A stretch of DNA of 18,806 bases from positions 48,087 to 66,892 of the forward strand of contig MU631923.1 of NCBI GenBank assembly GCA_026770615.1. Direction: 5' to 3'. Each line of letters opens with the position of its first letter. Position 1 is the first letter of the stretch. Both the position numbers and the translations under genes were made by a program. This stretch comes from Pavlovales sp. CCMP2436. Taxonomy: Eukaryota > Haptophyta > Pavlovophyceae > Pavlovales. The notes below the pieces were generated by a model that saw nothing but the letters and a program-made list of their open reading frames with translations, ran no database searches and was not told the origin of the DNA. Below are positions 10,290-16,939 of this stretch, one piece after another.

Positions 10290-10341
10290 CGCAGGCAGGC
10301 GGCGACGACGAGGACGGCGACGGAGACAAGGATGAGGGCAG
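10290..10341 (+). other. Possible small acidic exon
   Basis: Between an acceptor (TTTTAGCAG, ending 10289) and a donor (GTGACG at 10342), one frame reads QAGGDDEDGDGDKDEG. Acidic composition and splice-like ends are suggestive, but no partner exon is established. Confidence 0.25.
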
Positions 10342-10609
10342 GTGACGAGGACTACTACGACCAGGCCGCGCGTCCGCAGCGCGCCGCAGTGCGCCGCAGC
10401 GCGCAAAAAAAACATTCCAGATCTGCGAACTGTATTAGCGGTGCACGTGGTCACTCACGTACACGTTTTCGGGACCTGAGATGAGACGGGCGTGCCACCT
10501 TTACTAACACTTAAGACCAGCTGCGCGTCGGCGTGTGCGGCGCCAGTGTGTGTTCGCAGTGCCTGCACCTGGCCAACGCAGCTGCATCGCGCGAGCTGCA
10601 TGCAACTGA

Positions 10610-11234
10610 TCATGCGGTCAGCTGCGCAGCTTGCAAGTACTCAACCACTGCGAAATGCCCGTATGCCCCAACAAACTCAACGCACTCGTCCACATCCATC
10701 GGACAGCCGTGCTCGTGTGCGTACCGCAGCACCTCGAGGTGCCCTCTCACAGCAGCCCAGAGGCTGGTGTTGACATGCCATGGGCAGCCGCGAGAGTGGA
10801 GCCAAGTCAGCGCGTCCAGGTGCCCTTCCCGAGCAGCAGCATCACACGCGTCCACCGTGAGCACGCACTGCTGGTTGTCGACCAGCTCCCCGAGCACGCT
10901 CACGCAGCCGACGGACGCGGCGAGACGGAGCATCCACAGCAGTTCCAGCACGAAGCCAGGTATGCGCTCTCACGCAAAACACCGCCAATGCGCGCGTGCA
11001 GAGGAAGTCCACGCGGCACTTCTTCAGCGCTGGGCTCGAGTGGTCGCGGAAGGCCCTGCACACAAGCCGGGCGCACGAGAGATCGGCGTCGTCGATGAGC
11101 TTGAGGACGGCGCAGAGCGGATCGCCGGTGAGAGTACGGAGCAGCGGTGGAAGCGCCGACTCTGCGCACGCCTCGAGCCGCGCGCTCGCGGCGCGCGCCT
11201 CGAGCCGCGCGCTTGCGCGCCCGGGGCTTTTCAA
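10610..11234 (-). CDS. F-box plus ankyrin-repeat protein, halves one frame apart
   Basis: F-box proteins bring substrates to SCF-type ubiquitin ligases, and ankyrin repeats bind partners. The ATG is at 11234. The first block (11234-10983, 84 codons) starts with a duplicated SARLEA motif, then TLTGDPLCAVLKLIDDADLS and CARLVCRAFRDHSSPALKK, an F-box-like helix pair. Its frame then loses similarity. The ankyrin block (10966-10610) reads VDACDAAAREGHLDALTWLH, SRGCPWHVNTSLWAAVRGHL, EVLRYAHEHGCPMDV, GHFAVVEYLQ and ends at TGA (minus strand). This GHLxxLxxxxxxGCPW style is common in large F-box/ankyrin families of algae and in some giant viruses. The halves are joined in frame if the 16 nt at 10967-10982 (GT...AG on the minus strand) are removed; otherwise a one-base frameshift makes this a pseudogene. 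The joined length of about 202 residues is short, with few ankyrin repeats. The upstream side on this strand is a (GTT/CTG)n microsatellite. Confidence 0.75.
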
Positions 11235-11238
11235 TGCT

Positions 11239-11357
11239 CCAACAAGAACAACAACAAGAACAACAACAACAACAACAACAACAGCAACAACAGCAACAAC
11301 AGCAACAACAGCAACAACAGCAACAACAGCAACAGCAACAACAACAACAACAACAAA
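11239..11357 (+). repeat. CAA/CAG triplet microsatellite
   Basis: About 39 triplets, mostly CAA with interspersed CAG, just upstream of the minus-strand F-box gene start. Plus-strand poly-Gln, poly-Asn and poly-Thr frames and the minus-strand poly-Leu frame are repeat artefacts. It may lie in the 5' UTR or promoter of the F-box gene. Confidence 0.9.
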
Positions 11358-11461
11358 AAGTGAACTAACCTGAACTGGCAGAAAAGAAAGGCAAGAATAA
11401 CTGTCGAAGAAATGAGGGACAGGGCCAGCCGCGCTTCTGTCGAAAATGTTGTTAACAACAC

Positions 11462-11488
11462 CCCGAACTGACTAGGTGTAACGCACAA
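11462..11488 (+). repeat. 27-nt direct repeat, copy 1
   Basis: Identical to 11713-11739 (core GAACTGACTAGGTGTAACGC). After each copy comes a related AGTT.TTAGT.TTGGGG motif (11507-11526 and 11790-11806), so the repeat unit is longer and partly diverged. Confidence 0.85.
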
Positions 11489-11652
11489 ATGTAACGCCGC
11501 GCAGCCCGAGTTCTTAGTATTGGGGTTCCGCCCGAGTTCGGGCGCGCGGCCAAGGCCTGAAGCAGCGCCTTAGGCTCTTGTCCGGAAGCCTCCGACCGCG
11601 CTCGAACGCGAGCCGATAGTTCACTGCGAGAAGTCTACTACTGCACGTTCGT

Positions 11653-11694
11653 TAGAATGACCCTTCAACTCAGTACACACGCAAATGCCCTGGG
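11653..11694 (+). repeat. Hairpin-bearing dispersed repeat, diverged copy
   Basis: Begins ATGACCCTTCAAC and ends with CAAATGCCCTGGGCGTTG, a short stem-loop. Same order of parts as at 12255 and 18031. Confidence 0.6.
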
Positions 11695-11712
11695 CGTTGA
11701 CGGCAGTTCTGG

Positions 11713-11739
11713 CCCGAACTGACTAGGTGTAACGCACAA
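11713..11739 (+). repeat. 27-nt direct repeat, copy 2
   Basis: Second copy of the element at 11462. It lies directly after a hairpin-repeat copy. Confidence 0.85.
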
Positions 11740-12254
11740 CTGTCCGACGCAGCCGCCGCTACCCGCGCACTCCACGCCTCGCAACCCCAGTTTTTAGTTT
11801 TGGGGCGTTAAAAACCTTCTTAAGTAATATTTAAACGCATTATTTAAAGATTTAACGAGGCGCGTAGCTCGGCGCGCGCTTGGGGTCCGACGGTCTCGTG
11901 CGCCATGCAACCGAAAGCTCGGCATGTAGCCGAACGCGACATTGACACGCCCGATGCGGACCTCGATTGTCCATCCTGCAGCCCCCTAGCATCTAGAGCG
12001 CATGTATTTTGAAATGTGTGCGTGCAACTTTCAACTTTAGGCGTGTATCAATTGCGTGTGCGGTGCCTTCCGGCCGCCCCCTCCCGTGTTAGAACAGGCT
12101 CGGGGTTCGACCTTCATTTTGACGCAGTCGGGGGCTCCTGGAGAAGCTCCCCCGGGAGCGCCCCCTGATTGCACGATGAACGTCTGGCCGAAGGCAAATA
12201 GTTTTTTGACTTAAAAAAAATAATAAATGTCCGCTTAGTTAGTTAGTTCGTATA

Positions 12255-12294
12255 ACCCTTCAACACACCCTCAAACGCCCTAAGCGTTGAGGGA
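12255..12294 (+). repeat. Hairpin-bearing dispersed repeat
   Basis: Contains ACCCTTCAACACACCC followed by CTCAAACGCC-CTAAGCGTTGAGG, which can fold on itself. Preceded by TTAGTTAGTTAGTTCG; the copy at 18031 has a similar TTAGTGAGTTAGTG lead-in. Confidence 0.7.
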
Positions 12295-12453
12295 GGTGGC
12301 TATCATGATATCTGCAATGGGAGGGGGCGTTCAACCCCCCTGAGCAGCAATCAGCCCTGACGAAGATGGCTACAATGCATGTGAGTGTGAGTGTGTGACT
12401 GTGAGTGTGTGTGTGCTCACTTATAAAGTTAGTGGTAGCCACACTACATATGA

Positions 12454-13106
12454 ATGACTAAGCCAACCACACTCGCAGCGGCCGCGAGGAACTCATGCGC
12501 ACACGAATACCCGATAAGACTCATGCGCCCCGCTTTTCAGCTGACAGCTGCCCACTCGGTCATGCAAGCAAGTCGTGCACCCGTGGGTGCAGGGTTCACT
12601 TTCAAACCAAGCCACAGACGCAGCCCCCCGGCGATGCCAGATCACGCAGTCTTCCAGCCAGTGCTCAGCCATGGCGCGAACAGGGCCTGCCACAGAAGCC
12701 GTCTCTCCCCCACCGGCACAGTCCCATGGATCGGCCGCCATTGCGCGATCGCAATGGACCCACCAGCTGTGCGTACCGCCGCATCGCCACTCGCAAGGGG
12801 CGCACGTGGGTGCTTGCACACGAGCGCACAAGCGCACCCCGCCGAAGCGGCGCTCGTGTGGCGTGCAGGCGCGTAGCGCGCGGCCCGCCGAGCGAGGACG
12901 GCGAGTCCACATGTACGTGCAGGCCCGCGCGCTGCGCGACGGCCGCGTGGGACGCCTCCTCGAGCCCAGCGAGAAGGTGGACGGAGCGCTTTGGCGAAAG
13001 TAGGCGAATTTGGGCACGGGCGCCGGCCGTGCGCACCGAGGAGGCGGCACGCGCCCGATGTTATGTGTTCCTCAAGCATAGAACGGAGCTGATGAGGGGG
13101 CCGTAG
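12454..13106. other. GC-rich block open in many frames; possible ankyrin relic on the minus strand
   Basis: Several overlapping frames of 120-200 codons are open on both strands, none clearly better than the rest. On the minus strand, 12690-12820 contains LRVAMRRYAQ and GCGGTACGCACA, close to the LEVLRYAHE-coding DNA of the ankyrin gene at 10610, with DPWD-type codons nearby. This may be a decayed ankyrin array, but the case is weak and I assign no CDS. Confidence 0.3.
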
Positions 13107-13293
13107 TCGGGCTCTGGATCACCCGAGCACCGTGGAACAAAAAGCTCCGCATGAAGGCGAACGGACCACGCAGATGCCCGATGGCCAGGACGGATACCAT
13201 TCATTCTGCAATTGCGCAGACGTGTTTTGTTTTCGGTGCGAGCCTGACCGCCCCCCCCCGTGTTAAAAGCTGGGATGAAGGAGGGGGGGGGGC

Positions 13294-13319
13294 GGGAGCA
13301 CGGCTGAGAACGGCAAAAG
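13294..13319 (+). repeat. 26-nt direct repeat, copy 1
   Basis: Identical to 14911-14936. One plus-strand frame of both reads GARLRTAK. The sequences diverge on either side. Confidence 0.85.
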
Positions 13320-13421
13320 CAGAAGCACCGCCACGACCTCCACCGCTCTCTCTGCAAGGAACTGGCCCCGCGCCTGGGACCCGCAAAATCAAAATCAATA
13401 GCGACACACATGATATCTTGA

Positions 13422-14492
13422 CCGGACTACTTCACCGGAAGGGTAGGATTAAGTGTCAAAGAAGAGCTTAGAAAAAAGGACGCCAACACCGGTGACGCAC
13501 CCAAGCCCGGCGACTTACACTACACTCTCCTACGCCATAGCCTCAGCATGCACAGATCACGCGAATCGGCAATCGAAGCATCAGCGGCGTCAACCAAGGA
13601 CAATATATCTGTATACGACGCGTATAAGTTTAAGGTAGCCATGTGAGCCGCCTAGGCAGCCGAGCGGGCAGCAAGGAAACTGAATCAAAACACAGCACCA
13701 GCGGCCATACCACCTATACAATATGAGCCCATATCCCCAACGGACAACATCGCTCAACCATCAGCCTTACCTCCTATGCAGTATGAGCCCATACTCCCAA
13801 CAGACAGCATCGCCCAAGACGAAGCACCAGCGGCCATACCACCTATGCAGTATGAGCCCATACCCCTAAAGGACAGCATCGCCCAAATCGAGGCACTAGC
13901 GGCTATACCATTTCTGCGTTATGAGCCTATACCCCCAGCGGACAGCATCGCTCAGTATGAGCCTATATCCCCAACGGCCATACCACCTATACAGCAAGAG
14001 CCCATACCCCCAACGGACACCAGTGCACTGACCACCCCTGCCAAACGAAGATGCCTGATGCGCAACCAACCTACGAATAATGGAGATTCATTAAAAGGTG
14101 TAAACCCAACCATACCCTCCATGCAGCCGAAGCCCACCCTCAGGCGCAGCCGAGGCCAGCAACGCTTACGCACATCAAACGTGGAAAAACGCAACCAGAG
14201 ACCGTCTCGAACCAAAACCTCATTGCTACCAGGAGCAGCCAGTCCCACCGAACCCAAAACAGGACCAGCCAGTCCCGCCATAAACCACGTATCCGCAGCA
14301 GGCCCGTCACGCATGCACGCACTGATCCATGACAAGTCCTTCATATTCATGCACCACTCACTCACACTGCGCTCAGCAACCAAACGGGCCCTGAAACCGG
14401 CCAGTCACCCACGCTGCCACGCCACTCGGGCGACAAAAAACCTAAAACCAAACATGAGCAGCAAGCTCAAAGTCTTCAAAACGCAAACATGA
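13422..14492 (+). pseudogene. Reading frame with tandem Gln/Pro repeats, interrupted by two stops or a 21-nt intron
   Basis: One frame reads PDYFTGRVGLSVKEELRKKD, then GDLHYTLLRHSLSMHRSRES, IEASAASTKDNISVYDAYKF and KVAM, then TGA (13644) and TAG (13653), then continues AAERAARKLNQN into repeats. Both stops fall inside 13635-13655, a 21-nt GT...AG segment whose removal keeps frame. Next come about five units of 63-69 nt (13695-14028) around IPPMQYEPIPPTDSIAQ, then a basic, Ser/Thr/Pro-rich tail to a TGA at 14490. From about 14040, a second frame looks at least as protein-like. The start is unclear: an upstream TGA at 13419 suggests an acceptor or frameshift there. The A/C-rich, G-poor base use differs from all other genes here, which could mean a retroelement gag-like or transferred gene. 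Family not recognised. Confidence 0.45.
13695..14028 (+). repeat. Tandem minisatellite of 63-69-nt units within a reading frame
   Basis: Five imperfect units start near 13695, 13758, 13825, 13894 and 13963. Shared core: ATACCACCTATGCAGTATGA followed by GCCCATA, then CC..CGGACAGCATCGC. Unit lengths are mostly multiples of three and one frame stays open through all. Confidence 0.8.
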
Positions 14493-14599
14493 GCCAGCAA
14501 GCCCGCTACACCCCGCAACCCAAAGTCCTGCGCCCGAGGCCCACCCCCATCAAGGGGTGGGATAGAATGGGCCAGCAAATAAGCCGCGTACATTTGTGA
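14489..14599 (+). CDS. Small reading frame overlapping the previous stop; possible continuation in another frame
   Basis: ATG at 14489 overlaps the TGA at 14490 (ATGA). The 36-residue frame reads MSQQARYTPQPKVLRPRP, then TPIKGWDRMGQQISRVHL, and stops at 14597. The same frame is open upstream to a TGA near 14330 with plausible composition (KKPKTKHEQQAQSLQNAN). It may be the true C-terminal part of the decayed gene after a frameshift rather than a separate gene. Confidence 0.3.
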   Translation: MSQQARYTPQPKVLRPRPTPIKGWDRMGQQISRVHL

Positions 14600-14655
14600 T
14601 TTTTTGACCCTGGGCAAAAATCTCAACATATGCGAGCCAGGCTAGCGAGGAAGTA

Positions 14656-14841
14656 ATGTTTGGGGTGCGCGAAGGTGGACCGCACTCGCAGACGGTGCTG
14701 CATTTTCAGACGACGAGAGGGAGAGCAGTTGAGGTCGGTCAGCGTGCCAGTCGAGAGTCGTCAGTCGTCGATCGTCGTGTGGCTGAACTGATCAGCGGTG
14801 GGGACGGTATCCGTGTGCTCGGGGTGGATCCCTGGACTTGA
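14656..14841 (+). CDS. Small hypothetical reading frame
   Basis: A 61-codon ATG frame reads MFGVREGGPHSQTVLHFQTT, and later VAELISGGDGIRVLGVDPWT. The composition is protein-like, but there is no family match or splice evidence. Its stop lies inside the stem-loop at 14826-14875. Confidence 0.3.
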   Translation: MFGVREGGPHSQTVLHFQTTRGRAVEVGQRASRESSVVDRRVAELISGGDGIRVLGVDPWT

Positions 14842-14875
14842 GTGTTTTTTTCAACACTTAAATCCAGTGAGATCC
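14826..14875. repeat. Imperfect stem-loop with T-rich loop
   Basis: Left arm 14826-14846 (GGATCCCTGGACTTGAGTG and TT) pairs with 14853-14875 (ending CCAGTGAGATCC) with two bulged bases and a few mismatches; the loop is mainly T. This could be an RNA 3'-end structure or the remnant of a terminal inverted repeat. Confidence 0.55.
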
Positions 14876-14910
14876 TCCCGGGGACGGATGTTTAACTAGA
14901 AACTTACACA

Positions 14911-15106
14911 GGGAGCACGGCTGAGAACGGCAAAAGAACAGCATCCGGACTTTTCGCGTCGTCCCCGACCGCACTTCTACCCGGATGGTAACAAGCTTGA
15001 CTTTGCAGTTTTTCATGTTCCTATGGCCGTTCATGAAACGTGCATGCAAACCTGTTACAATAAAGATGAGGAAATTGCAACTATATACCACGCTGCCTGG
15101 ATATGA
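14911..15106 (+). CDS. Unrecognised coding exon ending in a stop
   Basis: After an acceptor (AACTTACACAG) one frame reads GARLRTAKEQHPDFSRRPRP, then HFYPDGNKLDFAVFHVPMAV, then HETCMQTCYNKDEEIATIYH, AAWI and TGA (15104). Mixed codon composition and a spread of residue types make this one of the more convincing unknown exons. The preceding exon and the start are not found. The first 26 nt are the direct repeat shared with 13294. The opposite strand is also open but less protein-like. Family unknown. Confidence 0.45.
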
Positions 15107-15216
15107 CGGACGAAGGTTCTCCCGAAGCTAGACCCGTTAAACAGGGGATCGCGGCACTAATTCACTAACAGGCTTACTAACGTACAGTCTGAGCCCCTGC
15201 GATACCAAACTCCAAG

Positions 15217-15463
15217 GTTCCGCTGTCCGGGATCGACCGCGTGCTGCTCGGGAAGGAGGTGGCCTTCATACAGCAGGCACTCGCGCACCCCGCGGTAGAC
15301 GGCCCCTTCTGGCAGACGCGAGACAAGCTGTGCGCCGATCCACTGTCCTATCGCTCGAATCCTTTTTTAATAATAGTTCTTTGAATGTCCCCCGACTTGC
15401 AGCCCCAAGGCGTACGGGCATGACATGGGAGGGTCAGCGCATCAACTGTCAAACCCGAAATAA
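15217..15463 (+). CDS. Fragment resembling a CocE/NonD (X-Pro dipeptidyl-peptidase) hydrolase
   Basis: The family comprises alpha/beta-hydrolases cleaving esters or amides. Exon 15217-15329 follows a TACTAAC branch-point-like motif (15174-15180) and CCAAG. It reads VPLSGIDRVLLGKEVAFIQQ, then ALAHPAVDGPFWQTRDKL. This matches the family's linker pattern of Leu-Pro-Leu, Asp, Gly, Phe, His-Pro, Asp, Phe/Tyr-Trp, before the strand leading to GGWYD. A GTGCGC donor (15330) and CTTGCAG acceptor (15401-15402) join in phase to PKAYGHDMGGSAHQLSNPK and TAA at 15461. The expected GGWYD strand does not follow, and no Ser-containing nucleophile elbow is seen upstream, so the gene is truncated, scattered or decayed. 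Reading through the donor instead gives a stop near 15381. Confidence 0.45.
15361..15406 (+). repeat. Intron 3'-end repeat, copy A
   Basis: About 46 nt ending CCCCCGACTTGCAGCCC, matching 17641-17684 at most positions (TAGTTCTTT and GTCCCCCGACTTGCAGCCC are shared). The acceptor AG is at 15401-15402. Confidence 0.8.
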
Positions 15464-15627
15464 CGTTATAATTTTAGAATGACGTGTCCTATGACAGCTC
15501 ACCTAGAGACGACGATCTTTTCATTCCGAAGTCTCAATCGCCTCCCCGGCGCTAAACCAGACGCCGGGAAGGGAGGTGCGGGGCCAAACCGACTGAACCA
15601 AAGGGTACCCACCTAAAGGGGCCACAG

Positions 15628-15706
15628 GCGTAAAAGGACCAAGAATTGGATTTGAATCCCCGACTTCGCCCCAAAGGCCTGGGGTCCTAAACTATAAGAC
15701 TAGGAA
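15628..15706 (-). other. tRNA-like or SINE-like relic
   Basis: On the minus strand, TAGTTTAGGACC resembles a Pol III A box and GGATTCAAATCC a B box with one extra base, about 40 nt apart. Between them lies a CCCCA...TGGGG stem with a 6-nt loop, one short of a real anticodon loop, and the T-stem pairs poorly. A functional tRNA is therefore unlikely; a degenerate tRNA or tRNA-derived SINE head is possible. Confidence 0.3.
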
Positions 15707-15748
15707 TCACTTCCTCCTGCGGACCTGGGGCTAGTTAACAAGGTTTAT

Positions 15749-16140
15749 ACTATTTTCAAACTGATTGTGCTATTTTTGAACTGATTGCGCTATTTTTTAA
15801 AATCCAGTTTGTGAGCCAAATCGGGGTACAAAGATGAGTGCGAAAATGGTTATTTATGAACTGAGTGTTTCCAAACTGGATTAGTTTTTACATAATTATG
15901 GGGGATTTTACTATTTTTATACTGATTGTGCTATTTTTGAACTGATTGTGCTATTTTTAAGAATCCAGTTTAGGATCCAAATCGGGGTACAAAGAAGAAA
16001 AGCTGAAATTATGGCGGAAGGGGGGGGGGTTTCGTAATTTTGCAGACTTTCGCTTTTGGTTATTTATAGACTGAGTGTTTCCAAACTGGTTTTGGTTTTT
16101 ACATATGGTTATCTATGAACTGAGTGTTTCCAAACTGGAT
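15749..16140 (+). repeat. Tandem repeat of about 150-195 nt, two copies plus a partial third
   Basis: Copy 1 is about 15749-15894, copy 2 about 15910-16104, and a partial third 16106-16140. Each full copy contains CTATTTTT-ACTGATTGTG sub-repeats, AATCCAGTTT, CCAAATCGGGGTACAAAG, and GGTTATTTATGAACTGAGTG followed by TTTCCAAACTGG. Copy 2 has an insertion with a G-run near 16020. No coding frame. Confidence 0.85.
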
Positions 16141-16398
16141 CGAATTTTACCTACTGTACATAGGTTTAAGAATTGTTTGTACCGGCGCGCCGCCGCCGCC
16201 GCCGCCGCGAATTAAAGGGGTGCGAGCTGGGTACCATATATATTTTTTTTTCATAGGTCACCAGGATGAAATATGATAGGAACTACTGCGCTGATGTTGG
16301 CGAGTCATGCAGGTTCTTCTAAATGTACGGAATTGCTTGCACCCTATGCCCACCCCTCATCCCCTCGTCCTACCCCCTCGCCCGATTAAAAAAAAAAG

Positions 16399-16865
16399 AT
16401 CTTGGTGGCCTTCGCCTTCCAAGGCGGAAACTTCCTCAAAGACGTGTCGGGCGCGAACCTGCTTGTGTACGAGGGCATCATAGGACTCTTTGCTCTAGGT
16501 GCGCGCATACATCTGAATAGAGGGGGGAGGGGGGGGGGGAGAGAGAGAGAGGGAGAGGGGGATATCGATTATATTTAATCATGCCTCCTGGCCCTACGCT
16601 CTTCTTCTTCTACGACTTCTTTTAGCCCCTAATATTGGGGTAACACTTGATAACCATCACTCAAATCCGAATATATTACAATTGAATAAGAAATAATCTT
16701 ATTATTTGAATCATCATCATACCATTATATCATAAATCACGCCAATGCTGCTGCTGCTGCTGCTACTGCTGCTGCCTCTGCGTCTTCTTCTTCTTCTTCT
16801 TCTTCTTCTGCTACTATTTCCCCAATTACACTCGACAATCATCGCGTTGACTCGATTACTGCAGC

Positions 16866-16939
<74 letters not shown>

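Larger units (their letters stand above)
11358..12450. other. Non-coding interval with dispersed repeats
   Basis: No convincing exon. It contains a 27-nt exact direct repeat (11462-11488 and 11713-11739), two copies of a hairpin-bearing repeat (11653-11694 and 12255-12294), a GC-rich stem-loop candidate near 12128-12166, and a GT/GTGA microsatellite at 12378-12420. Confidence 0.6.
15464..16398. other. Non-coding interval with tandem repeat and low-complexity DNA
   Basis: Contents are a stem-loop at 15541-15577 (CCTCCCCGGCG facing CGCCGGGAAGGGAGG), a Pol III-promoter-like relic, a long tandem repeat, a (GCC)n tract at 16185-16208, and a run of A before the exon at 16399. No exon recognised. 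Confidence 0.6.

Noticed and set aside
11147..11488. Poly-Gln, poly-Asn, poly-Thr and poly-Leu reading frames
   Set aside because: They only translate the CAA/CAG microsatellite and antisense DNA of the F-box gene.
16399..16498. Assignment of the hydrophobic exon to the acetate-transporter (GPR1/FUN34/YaaH) family
   Set aside because: Loose similarity to the C-terminal helix pattern, but the in-phase downstream exons do not continue like that family.
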